DNA from: CAYVZU01 sp964455935
GTDB lineage: Bacteria; Fibrobacterota; CAYVZU01
Assembly (NCBI GenBank): GCA_964455935.1
Contig: CAYVZU010000011.1
Span: forward strand, 1-51,858
DNA length: 51,858 nt
Direction of reading: 5' to 3'
The translations under genes and the position numbers were made by a program. This document shows positions 33,640 to 41,513 of this stretch, one piece after another. Position 1 is the first letter of the stretch. Every line of letters starts with the position of its first letter. The notes under the pieces are model-generated. The model made no database searches, was not told the origin of the DNA, and saw only the letters and a list, made by a program, of their open reading frames with translations.

Positions 33640-34365
33640 CTGCTTATTGCGATCTACTCCGACATTCACGCCAATCTGGAGGCGCTGGAAGCCGTTCTGG
33701 CCGATATCGACACCCGGAACGTGGATCTCCGGATCTGTCTGGGGGACATTGTCGGCTATGGGGCCAGTCCAAACGAGTGCGTCGAACGGGTCCGGGCCGA
33801 TGCGCGGATCTGCGTGGCCGGCAATCACGATTGGGCTGCCGTGGGCCGGATCTCATCGTCGAACTTCAACGCCTTTGCCCGAACCGCGATCGAGTGGACC
33901 CGCGAGGTCCTTTCGGCGGAATCAAAAGAGTATTTGAATGCATTGCCCTTGTCCGTGGGGATGGACCACTCCTTTCTGGTGCATGCTTCACCCAAGAATC
34001 CGGAACGCTGGGCGTACCTGGCCACTTTGGAGCAGGCGACGGAGGCTTTCGCGTACTTTGAGAGTCGTTTTTGCTTCGTAGGGCACACGCACGTGCCCTT
34101 CACCATTCTCATGGAAAAGGATGGTCTTCCGTACTACATGGGCGCCGAGGTCGCCATTAAACGCAAACAGCGCGCGCTGGTTAATATTGGCAGTGTCGGC
34201 CAACCGCGCGACCGCGACCCGCGCTCCAGCTACGCCCTCCTCCAGCCGGAAAAGAATATTATAAACATCTGCCGGGTTGCCTATGATATCGAAAAGGCTC
34301 AGCGAAAGATGAAACGGGTTCACTTGCCCGAGTACCTGATTACCCGGCTTTCGATTGGACGATAA
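33640..34365 (+). CDS. Metallophosphoesterase (calcineurin-like)
   Basis: A 241-residue two-metal phosphoesterase. Motifs in order: YSDIHANLEALEAV, LGDIVGYGASPNE, VAGNHDWAAVG, and VGHTHVPFTI, together with the GSVGQPRDRDPRSSYAL ending typical of the YfcE/DUF2437-like diadenosine/phosphodiesterase group. The ribosome site AGGAGG (33628-33633) lies six bases before CTG at 33640, and starting there gives the family's usual MLIAIYSDIH; TTG 33619 is the alternative but has no site. CTG as initiator is unusual. Followed by the CHASE2 gene after one base. Confidence 0.88.
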   Translation: MLIAIYSDIHANLEALEAVLADIDTRNVDLRICLGDIVGYGASPNECVERVRADARICVAGNHDWAAVGRISSSNFNAFARTAIEWTREVLSAESKEYLNALPLSVGMDHSFLVHASPKNPERWAYLATLEQATEAFAYFESRFCFVGHTHVPFTILMEKDGLPYYMGAEVAIKRKQRALVNIGSVGQPRDRDPRSSYALLQPEKNIINICRVAYDIEKAQRKMKRVHLPEYLITRLSIGR

Positions 34366-34366
34366 A

Positions 34367-35620
34367 ATGCGAAAGGCGCTGGTTTTAATCCTCTCGCTCG
34401 TTTTGATTTCCGTTCTGGTTCTTTGTGCGATCCAGTTTCCAAGAGCCGTTGAGGTGCTGGAGGGACAGGCTCTTGACGTTTTCTTCCGGATCCGGGGACC
34501 TCTCCAAAGCAGCGGAGACGTGGTGATTGTGGCATTCGACAGCCGGTCCCTGGACCGGTTTGGCCGCTGGCCCTGGCCGCGCGACAGGATTGCCTTTCTC
34601 CTCGAGCGGATCTGCGCCGGTGAGCCGGACCTGGTCGCCTTTGATGTCACTTTCTCGCAGAACGAAACAAACGATGAGGATGTCCGGGCCACGGACAGTC
34701 TGGCGGCCGCCGCTTCACGCTGTGGCCGTGTTCTGTTTCCCTACTACTTCGTCCGCGAGGACAGGTCCTTGGTGGTGAATGTGGCCGAGCCTCCGGCGGA
34801 TATCGGCGCCATGGCGATTGACCCGCTTATGGGGTTGGGGCTTGCGGGAGAGCAGGGGATTTCCCAGGCCAAGCAGCTCATTTTGTCCTCCGACCGGCTT
34901 ACGCACGGCAAACGGGCGGGAGGACATTTAAGCAAGGTGATTGAAGCGGATGGGTGTCTTCGCAGGGAGGCCCACCTGATCCGGTTTGGACCCGCCGTGC
35001 TTCCGTCGCTGGCCCTTACCGTGGTTGCGCGCCGCGCGGCCCCGCCTTCACCAATCCAGGTCCGCTCGATCCGGGAGCTTGCCGTGGCTGGAACATCCGT
35101 TCCGTTGGACGAGGTGGGGTGCAGTTACCTGAATTACTACGGCCCGGCAGGATCCTTTCCCCAGCTTTCGGCCGCGGACGTCATTGAGGAGTCTTCGGTT
35201 TTGTCGAAACTGAAAGGACGCATTGTGCTGGTCGGACTGACGGCCGAGGGATACTCCGACATCTATGACCTGCCGTTCTCAAAACGGTTGCCAACCGTTG
35301 AGAAGCTGGCCACTTCCATCGATAACATCCTCACCCATCGATGGCTGGTCCGCCAGCCCGGTTATGAGAAATGGGAGTTGCTGGTGTTGATGATTGTTGT
35401 CCTCGGGGCGGGTGCTCTTCTCTGGCATATGCCTTTACGCAAAGTCATTCCCATCTACGGCATCGCGAGCCTGATTTTGTTTGCGTCTTCCTACGCCTGC
35501 TTCGCCTTTCGCCGTGTCTGGATCGAGACCGCGACCGCGGCTTTTGTCCCCTGGATGCTTCTGATCCTGCTGTTTGCGGTGGAAAAAGTAATCAAGTCCA
35601 AATCCAACCCAAAGAACTGA
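34367..35620 (+). CDS. CHASE2-domain membrane protein lacking an output domain
   Basis: A 417-residue protein. Helix 1 (about 5-25) is followed by an extracytoplasmic CHASE2 domain (30-325): EGQALDVFFRIRGP, VIVAFDSRSLDRFGRWPWPR, DRIAFLLERI, LVAFDVTFSQ, LNYYGPAGSFPQLSAADVI, GRIVLVGLTAEGYSDIYDLPF. Three helices follow (345-405). Such domains normally precede an adenylate cyclase, kinase or GGDEF output; here the protein ends KVIKSKSNPKN just after the last helix. The phosphoesterase is one base upstream, so a second-messenger role for the pair is possible but unproven. Confidence 0.85.
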   Translation: MRKALVLILSLVLISVLVLCAIQFPRAVEVLEGQALDVFFRIRGPLQSSGDVVIVAFDSRSLDRFGRWPWPRDRIAFLLERICAGEPDLVAFDVTFSQNETNDEDVRATDSLAAAASRCGRVLFPYYFVREDRSLVVNVAEPPADIGAMAIDPLMGLGLAGEQGISQAKQLILSSDRLTHGKRAGGHLSKVIEADGCLRREAHLIRFGPAVLPSLALTVVARRAAPPSPIQVRSIRELAVAGTSVPLDEVGCSYLNYYGPAGSFPQLSAADVIEESSVLSKLKGRIVLVGLTAEGYSDIYDLPFSKRLPTVEKLATSIDNILTHRWLVRQPGYEKWELLVLMIVVLGAGALLWHMPLRKVIPIYGIASLILFASSYACFAFRRVWIETATAAFVPWMLLILLFAVEKVIKSKSNPKN

Positions 35621-35670
35621 TTCCTCGTTGTCATTGCATCGCTACCCGTAACTGTTCACCTTGGGCAGAA

Positions 35671-35743
35671 CGCCCCCTAAATCCCCCGTAGGGGGACTTC
35701 CGGAAGCGCCTTCCCCCTACGGGGCAAGGACGGGATGGGGGCG
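35671..35743. repeat. GC-rich palindromic repeat overlapping the 3' end of prmA
   Basis: Bounded by CGCCCCC (35671-35677) and GGGGGCG (35737-35743), with inner CCCCCGTAGGGGGA (35683-35696) and TTCCCCCTACGGGG (35711-35724). A familiar type of dispersed element in bacterial genomes (CCCCCTAAATCCCCC). It extends into the prmA reading frame and supplies its stop codon. Confidence 0.8.
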
Positions 35744-36631
35744 TGAATAGCTACCGCTACCCTTTTTTCTGCAGCAGATGCTCAGCCATTCGCTTTCGGT
35801 CCTTTCGCCCAGGAGTTCGAGAGGCGTTGTCCTCAGCCGCTCGGAAATCAGATCCCTTTCGCTCGCCAGAAATCCCGAGAAGATCAGTCGACCTCCGGGC
35901 CGGGTCAGAGAACAAAGAGCATCCAGCAAGGGAAAGATCTCGTTGCGAATCATGTTGGCCACAATCAGATCGAACCGCGGTTTTGGCCGGAGCGATTCCG
36001 CGGTTCCCACGAAAGCGCGGACGCGACCTGCGGGGACGTTTCGCTTGAAGTTCTCGGGCCCGTTGTCGGCCATCATCGGATCGATATCGAAAGCGATCAC
36101 CGTGTGGCAGCCCAGGCGCGCGGCCACCAGGGCCAGAATGCCCGTCCCGCAGCCGACGTCCAAAACGCGCTGAGCGCCCCGGCCGATTTCCTCAAGCCAC
36201 GAGGCGGCCAACCGCGTTGTCTCGTGGTGGCCGGAGCCAAACGTCATTTTGGGGTCGATGATCAGAACCTGATCCCCATCGGGTGGTTGAAATTCCAGCC
36301 AGGAAGGCCTGACCCAGAAATGTCGCGCGATCTTAACCGGGGCAAGGTTCTTGCGCCATTCCTGCTCCCAATCCCGGTCGGCAACCGTTGTCTCAAAAAG
36401 ACCGCATGGACCCGCGGCTTCAACGCATGCGCGAACTTCGGCGGTATCAATGTCCGGAGGGAAATAGGCGCGTAATTTGACCGGTGCCGCGCAATGAGTT
36501 TCGGACGCGGGGGACAGTACCGCTTCTTCGGTTCCCTGGCATCCGTTCAGAAACAGGATCGCCTCAATTTCCTCGCGAAGGCTCGCGGGGCACTCAAGGT
36601 CCAGACACTTCCAGGGGAGGTGTGGTTTCAA
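35717..36631 (-). CDS. prmA: Ribosomal protein L11 methyltransferase
   Basis: A 304-residue SAM-dependent methyltransferase that trimethylates L11. The N-terminal substrate domain (1-95) is followed by the hinge with DPKMTFGSGHHETTRLA, motif I VLDVGCGTGILALVAARLG, and IVANMIRNEIFPLLDAL, all classic PrmA. GRLIFSGFL follows. The last residues (SRPHPVLAP) are encoded by the palindromic repeat and are not part of the normal fold, so the native stop has been replaced. ATG 36631 overlaps the thiC stop (ATGA). Confidence 0.9.
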   Translation of the reverse strand: MKPHLPWKCLDLECPASLREEIEAILFLNGCQGTEEAVLSPASETHCAAPVKLRAYFPPDIDTAEVRACVEAAGPCGLFETTVADRDWEQEWRKNLAPVKIARHFWVRPSWLEFQPPDGDQVLIIDPKMTFGSGHHETTRLAASWLEEIGRGAQRVLDVGCGTGILALVAARLGCHTVIAFDIDPMMADNGPENFKRNVPAGRVRAFVGTAESLRPKPRFDLIVANMIRNEIFPLLDALCSLTRPGGRLIFSGFLASERDLISERLRTTPLELLGERTESEWLSICCRKKGSGSYSRPHPVLAP

Positions 36632-37950
36632 GCGGGCAACGCTTTATCCGGTTGGGGGCAGAGCGAGGGGCTTTTTTTGAACTCGCCGCTGCGCTTCATG
36701 GCGCAAAATTTTCCGCACATACTGCAAAGGTCTTTCTCGACCGCTGGAAGAGAATCTCGGTAGCTCTGCGCCTTTTTGGGGTCCATGCAAAGGCGGATCA
36801 CCTCCGCCCAATCGAGCCGCGCCTTGGCTGCCGAGATCTTGTGGTCCCACTCGATTGCTCCGGCCTGGCCGCGCGCGATATCAGCCGCATGGGCGGCGAT
36901 GCGTGAGGCGATCACACCCTCTTTGACGTCCTCCAGGGATGGAAGCCGGAGGTGCTCGGCTGGAGTCAGGTAGCAGAGGAAATCCGCGCCGGCCATGGCG
37001 GCCAAAGCCCCGCCAATCGCTCCGGAAATATGATCGTAGCCGGGCGTGACATCTGTAACAAGCGGGCCCAGCACGTAGAATGGCGCGCCGTTGCAGAGCG
37101 CTTTTTGAAGCCGGATATTCATCTCAACCTGATGGAGCGGAATGTGGCCGGGGCCTTCGACAATGCACTGCACGCCGGCGGCGCGGCAACGCTCGACCAG
37201 TTCACCCAGAATCGAAAGTTCCGTGATTTGTGCGCGATCGGTCGCATCGTGCAGGCTGCCGGGACGCAGGCCGTCGCCCAGGCTGATGGTCACGTCGAAG
37301 TCGTGCAGGATTGCCAAAACATCATCGAAGTTTTCATAATAGGGATTGTCCTTTCCATTCTTATCCATCCATTCCAGAATCAATGCGCCGCCGCGACTGA
37401 CTACGCCGGTAAGGCGGCTGGATTCCGCGAAAGCCTGCGCCGACGATCGGTTGATCCCGGAATGAATTGTGAGGAAATCGACCCCTTCCTTGCAGTGCAT
37501 TTCAACCACGCCCAGAAAATCCGAGGCCTTCATCTGGTGCGGCAATTTCCCCGCGGTTTCGTTGTCGGCCACGGCCTGGTAAATGGGAACCGTACCGATT
37601 GCGACAGGGCACTCGGCCAGAATTCTTTTTCGAATTTCGCGGATCGGGCCTCCGGTGGAAAGGTCCATCACGGCATCGGCCCCAGCTTCGACTGAGACGC
37701 GCATCTTCTGGAGCTCCAGCTCGGTGTCGAATTGGGCCGTTGAGGTTCCGATGTTTGCGTTGATCTTAACGCGGATGCCCTGGCCGATCGCCAGGGGCTT
37801 GATGGATCGGAGTCTGTTGCGCGCCAAAACTATGGTGCCGCTGGCAAGTCCGTCTAAAAGGGCGGCTTCGGGCAGATGCTCCGCCGCCGCGGCGGAGCGG
37901 ATCTCGTCCGAGATGGAATTCCGGCGTGCTTGCTCGATTCTTGTTTCCAT
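36628..37950 (-). CDS. thiC: Phosphomethylpyrimidine synthase (thiamine biosynthesis)
   Basis: A 440-residue radical-SAM enzyme converting AIR to HMP-P. Landmarks: VKINANIGTS, GADAVMDLSTGGPI, MHCKEGVDFLTIHSGI, TISLGDGLRPGS, VEGPGHIPLHQVEMNI, VTDVTPGYDHISGAIGG. The C-terminal cluster motif reads CSMCGKFC (Cys409, Cys412, Cys416), that is CX2CX3C, one residue shorter than the CX2CX4C (CSMCGPKFC) of the well-studied long enzymes; this fits the short form of ThiC, which also lacks the long N-terminal domain. No TPP riboswitch precedes it. Start ATG 37950 lies seven bases after a -10 box. Confidence 0.95.
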   Translation of the reverse strand: METRIEQARRNSISDEIRSAAAAEHLPEAALLDGLASGTIVLARNRLRSIKPLAIGQGIRVKINANIGTSTAQFDTELELQKMRVSVEAGADAVMDLSTGGPIREIRKRILAECPVAIGTVPIYQAVADNETAGKLPHQMKASDFLGVVEMHCKEGVDFLTIHSGINRSSAQAFAESSRLTGVVSRGGALILEWMDKNGKDNPYYENFDDVLAILHDFDVTISLGDGLRPGSLHDATDRAQITELSILGELVERCRAAGVQCIVEGPGHIPLHQVEMNIRLQKALCNGAPFYVLGPLVTDVTPGYDHISGAIGGALAAMAGADFLCYLTPAEHLRLPSLEDVKEGVIASRIAAHAADIARGQAGAIEWDHKISAAKARLDWAEVIRLCMDPKKAQSYRDSLPAVEKDLCSMCGKFCAMKRSGEFKKSPSLCPQPDKALPA

Positions 37951-37957
37951 TCAGTTC

Positions 37958-37987
37958 AAAATAGCAAACGACAGGAGGATGATCCAA
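37958..37987 (-). promoter_or_regulatory. Putative leaderless thiC promoter
   Basis: On the minus strand TTGGAT (37987-37982), 18-base spacer, TATTTT (37963-37958), then seven bases to ATG 37950. The predicted start falls on or beside the A of the ATG. There is no Shine-Dalgarno in that gap and no room for a riboswitch downstream of this promoter. Confidence 0.5.
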
Positions 37988-38169
37988 GAGGTAAAAGCCC
38001 GCAAAAGTAACGATCTTTTGGACGCAGCAAGTTTGTTGTATTCTTTCCGTGACGAATATTCTTTTATGTGGGCGCAAACCGGGCTGCTGGACGATTCTTT
38101 TCCAGCCCAAAATCGGCACGGCGCGGCTGGCAAAATCATATTTTCTTGTTCCAACCTTATGAGGTCCCC

Positions 38170-39003
38170 ATGAACAGGATTATCGCAAAAAAGGATCTGT
38201 GCGAAAATGTTGTGCAGTTGGAAGTCGAGGCGGCGCTGATCGCCTGGAAACGGAAACCCGGCCAGTTCGTCATTCTCCGGCTTCACGAGGAAGGGGAGCG
38301 AATCCCTCTGACCATCGCCAACAGCGATCCGGCCATAGGCAGCATAACCCTGATCGTGCAGGGAGCGGGCAAATCGACGCGTGAACTGAACGCCATGAAA
38401 ATCGGCGAATCGATTCAAGATGTAGCCGGGCCGCTGGGCTCGCCCACGCACATCGAGAACTTCGGGACAAGCGTGGTGGTGGGCGGCGGCATTGGCACAG
38501 CCGTGGCCTGGCCGGTTGCCCAGGCTTTGAAAGACAACGGGAACACCGTCATTTCCATTCTGGGAGCCCGCAACAAGTCATTGGTAATTCTGGAACAAGA
38601 GATGCGCTCTGCCAGCCATGAACTTGTTCTTTGCACCGACGATGGAAGCTATGGAAAAAAGGGCTTTGTCACGGATGCTCTGCGCGATATCATCGAATCG
38701 CGCAAAGTCGATTTCGTGCTGGGCATTGGCCCTCTTCCCATGATGCGCGCCGTGGCCGAAACCACGCGGCCCAGGGGAATTAAAACCATGGTCAGCCTCA
38801 ACCCCATCATGATTGATGGCACCGGGATGTGCGGTGGCTGCCGGGTGACCGTGGGTGGAAAAACGAAATTTGTCTGCGTGGATGGCCCTGAATTCGACGG
38901 TCATCAGGTCGATTTTTCGGAAATGGCATTGCGCCTGGCCACCTACCGCGAACACGAAAAGAAAGCAATGGAAGCTCATGCCTGCCAATTGAATGCGAAG
39001 TAG
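38170..39003 (+). CDS. nfnA: Ferredoxin-NADP reductase subunit alpha (NfnA/SudB)
   Basis: A 277-residue FAD/[2Fe-2S] subunit of NADH-dependent ferredoxin:NADP oxidoreductase. N-terminal FAD domain (KPGQFVILRLHEEGERIPL, with RIPLT), NAD-binding domain with VVGGGIGTAVAWPVAQAL, and the C-terminal cluster DGTGMCGGCRVTVGG then FVCVDGPEFDGH, in which one Asp and three Cys bind [2Fe-2S]. GAGGT five bases before ATG 38170. Divergent from thiC. NfnB follows after a palindromic repeat. Confidence 0.92.
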   Translation: MNRIIAKKDLCENVVQLEVEAALIAWKRKPGQFVILRLHEEGERIPLTIANSDPAIGSITLIVQGAGKSTRELNAMKIGESIQDVAGPLGSPTHIENFGTSVVVGGGIGTAVAWPVAQALKDNGNTVISILGARNKSLVILEQEMRSASHELVLCTDDGSYGKKGFVTDALRDIIESRKVDFVLGIGPLPMMRAVAETTRPRGIKTMVSLNPIMIDGTGMCGGCRVTVGGKTKFVCVDGPEFDGHQVDFSEMALRLATYREHEKKAMEAHACQLNAK

Positions 39004-39094
39004 CGAGTTGTGAGTTGTCAGTCGTGAATGGAGAACGGAAGAAGAGAGCGCCAAAAACCCCTGAATAGAAGGGCAAGAGAAAAGTAACTGCTCA

Positions 39095-39200
39095 GAACCC
39101 CCTCACCCTAATCCTCTCCCACCAAGGGGAGAGGGGTCTTTTCCTATCCCTGAGCCTGTCCCACCCTGGCTTGGGTGGAACAAGGTAGGGTAAGGGGGCT
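39095..39200. repeat. Palindromic repeat between nfnA and nfnB (CCCCCTCACCCTAA family)
   Basis: Left arm CCCCCTCACCCTAATCCTC (39098-39116) and inverted right arm GTAGGGTAAGGGGG (39185-39198). An inner hairpin pairs CCTCTCCC (39113-39120) with GGGGAGAGG (39126-39134). It would form a strong RNA structure between the two nfn cistrons. A simple GAGTTGTGAGTTGTCAG stretch precedes it at about 39004-39022. Confidence 0.8.
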
Positions 39201-39228
39201 GAATGGTCATCGAAAATAGAGGAACAAC

Positions 39229-40653
39229 ATGGAAAATCAGCCTTCAAAACCCAAACGCCCCGCCAACCCGATTCCCATGCCCGAACAGGATCCGAAAGTC
39301 CGAGTCCGCAATTTTCAGGAAGTTCCGCTGGGATACACCGAGGACATGGCGAAACTGGAAAGCTCCCGCTGCCTTCAATGCAAGAAGCCGCTGTGTGTGA
39401 CCGGTTGCCCGGTTCAGGTGCAAATTCCGCAGTTCATTGCGCTGATTGGCGAGGGCAAGTATGCCGAGGCCGCGCGAAAGATCAAAGAAACCAACGCCTT
39501 GCCCGCTGTCTGCGGACGCGTATGTCCGCAGGAGGAGCAATGCGAAAAGGCTTGCATCCTTGCCAAGAAGGGGAATCCAATTAAGATCGGCTATCTTGAG
39601 CGGTTTGTCGCGGATTATGAGCGCGAGAACAACAAAATCGAAATCCCCGCGCCGGCCGCATCCACCGGGAAGCGCGTGGCCATAGTGGGGGGCGGGCCCG
39701 CCGGACTGACCGTGGCGGGCGATCTGGTGAAGCTTGGTCACGACGTTACGATCTTCGAGGCGCTTCATAGGGCCGGCGGGGTCCTCATGTATGGCATACC
39801 GGAGTTTCGCCTTCCCAAAGCCATTGTGCAGGCCGAAGTGGAGTATCTGAAGAAACTGGGCGTGAAGATTGAAACCAGCGTGGTGATTGGAAAAAGCTTT
39901 ACAATCGAGGAGTTGCTCACATCCGAGGGCTTCCATTCGGTTTTTATCGGCAACGGAGCGGGCCTTCCCAGTTTTATGGGGATTCCCGGCGAGGAAAAGG
40001 TCGGCGTTTATTCCGCCAACGAATACCTCACGCGCGTCAACCTCATGAAAGCCTACCTGTTTCCGAAGTACGACACACCCGCGCCGCTGGGCAAGAACGT
40101 GGCCGTGGTGGGCGGAGGCAACGTTGCCATGGATGCGGCGCGTTGCGCGTTGCGGCTGGGTGCCGAGAAAGTCAATCTTGTATACCGGCGGTCGCGGACC
40201 GAGATGCCCGCGCGGGTCGAAGAGGTGCACCATGGTGAACAGGAGGGGATCGAGTTCCACTTTCTCCAGAATCCCGTGCGCATCCTGGGAAACGAAAAGG
40301 GCCTTGTCAGCGGTATGGAGATCCAGAAAATGGAACTGGGCGAACCCGATGCCTCGGGCCGGCGCCGGCCGGTTCCCGTCAAGGGCTCGGAGTTCACCAT
40401 GGATGTTGACGCGGTCGTTATTGCCGTGGGCACCTCGGCCAATCCCCTGCTGCAAAAGACCACGGCGGGAATGAAGTTCAACAAATGGGGCTATATCGAA
40501 GTGGACGAGGCGACGAACGCCACCTCCATTCCGGGCGTTTATGCCGGTGGAGACATCGTCACCGGATCGGCCACTGTGATTCTGGCCATGGGCGCGGGGC
40601 GAGTGGCGGCCAAGGCCATGCATGGGCACATGACGAAGCAAGAAGGGGCATGA
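39229..40653 (+). CDS. nfnB: Ferredoxin-NADP reductase subunit beta (NfnB/SudA, GltD-like)
   Basis: A 474-residue flavoprotein that pairs with NfnA for flavin-based electron bifurcation between NADH, NADPH and ferredoxin. The N-terminal domain binds two [4Fe-4S] clusters (RCLQCKKPLCVTGCPVQ and CGRVCPQEEQCEKAC). FAD motif VAIVGGGPAGLTVAGDLVKL, NADPH motif VAVVGGGNVAMDAARCAL, and the C-terminal GVYAGGDIVTGSATVILAMG are present. GAGGAACAAC precedes ATG 39229. Length and domain order match GltD/SudA homologues; adjacency to nfnA favours NfnB over glutamate synthase small subunit. Confidence 0.92.
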   Translation: MENQPSKPKRPANPIPMPEQDPKVRVRNFQEVPLGYTEDMAKLESSRCLQCKKPLCVTGCPVQVQIPQFIALIGEGKYAEAARKIKETNALPAVCGRVCPQEEQCEKACILAKKGNPIKIGYLERFVADYERENNKIEIPAPAASTGKRVAIVGGGPAGLTVAGDLVKLGHDVTIFEALHRAGGVLMYGIPEFRLPKAIVQAEVEYLKKLGVKIETSVVIGKSFTIEELLTSEGFHSVFIGNGAGLPSFMGIPGEEKVGVYSANEYLTRVNLMKAYLFPKYDTPAPLGKNVAVVGGGNVAMDAARCALRLGAEKVNLVYRRSRTEMPARVEEVHHGEQEGIEFHFLQNPVRILGNEKGLVSGMEIQKMELGEPDASGRRRPVPVKGSEFTMDVDAVVIAVGTSANPLLQKTTAGMKFNKWGYIEVDEATNATSIPGVYAGGDIVTGSATVILAMGAGRVAAKAMHGHMTKQEGA

Positions 40654-40850
40654 AGGCTGCAGGGGGTAGGCTGTAGGCCGGACCAAAGACCATAGCTGAA
40701 AAAGTCTTGGTTGGAGGTCGGGCAGGCATCTTCACCGGCTGTTCGGACACCCCCGTCTGTTTGGCATTAGCCTATCATTTCCAGCCTTCAGCCTAAGGCA
40801 AAGAAGGCAGCGCGTTTCCAATGCAGCCAAGCGCAGTGCAGGAGAATTCC

Positions 40851-41498
40851 GTGGAACGGATCAAGAAAATGCTGGCATCCAAACAGCCTCTGGTCTGGCT
40901 GTTTTATGGCGACAGCATCACCCATGGCGCCAGCCACGTTCAGGGCTTCAAAAACTACGCGGAAATCTTTGCCGAGCGGGTTCGAAGCGAGCTGGGCCGC
41001 TGCCACGATGCGGTCATCAATACCGCGATCAGCGGCAATACCATCCGCGATCTGCTAAACGAATACGATCAACGCGTCGAGCGCTTTCATCCGGACCTTG
41101 TCTTTCTCATGATCGGAATGAACGACTGTTCCACGACGCGGGGAATTTCGGTTGAGGAATTCGAAGGGAAACTCCAGGAACTATGTGCGCGATTCGAGAA
41201 GAGCGGAGCATTGTCCGTTCTGCAAACCACCTGCCCAATTCTGCCCAACACCTCGCCGGACCGCGCGCCGCATTTTGATTCCTATATGGATCGGGTCCGG
41301 TCCGTGGCGAAGAACCGGAATTTGCCGCTGGTCGATCACACGCGGGTTTGGCGCGAGCAGGCCTGGAAGCACTATTTTCTCATGAATAACGAATTCCATC
41401 CTAATCATTTTGGTCATGTCCTATTCGCACAGACAATCTTTCGCGATCTGGGTATTTTCGATCCGGCCAGCCCCATGTGCCGGCTGTTCGTACCATAG
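40851..41498 (+). CDS. SGNH/GDSL-type esterase
   Basis: A 215-residue SGNH hydrolase. Block I FYGDSITHGAS holds the nucleophile Ser; the Gly is in NTAISGNTIRDLL (block II); block III is LMIGMNDCS with the Asn; block V NEFHPNHFGHVLFAQ has the catalytic Asp equivalent (Asn-Glu-Phe-His, with the His present). GTG at 40851 is preferred because AGGAG (40840-40844) lies six bases upstream; ATG 40821 would add ten residues. No signal peptide. It precedes the ABC importer by 15 bases on the same strand. The 200-bp spacer before it (40654-40850) holds only simple GGCTGTAGGC-type repeats. Substrate unknown. Confidence 0.82.
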   Translation: MERIKKMLASKQPLVWLFYGDSITHGASHVQGFKNYAEIFAERVRSELGRCHDAVINTAISGNTIRDLLNEYDQRVERFHPDLVFLMIGMNDCSTTRGISVEEFEGKLQELCARFEKSGALSVLQTTCPILPNTSPDRAPHFDSYMDRVRSVAKNRNLPLVDHTRVWREQAWKHYFLMNNEFHPNHFGHVLFAQTIFRDLGIFDPASPMCRLFVP

Positions 41499-41513
41499 GA
41501 CCCCGGGGAAATC

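Noticed and set aside
37951..38169. Search for a TPP riboswitch before thiC
   Set aside because: No THI-box-like CUGAGA...GAAC pattern was seen by eye on the thiC strand; the promoter-like box sits against the ATG.
39244..40686. 480-codon minus-strand frame opposite nfnB
   Set aside because: Fully antisense to NfnB, no recognisable motifs, His/Arg-rich, typical shadow.
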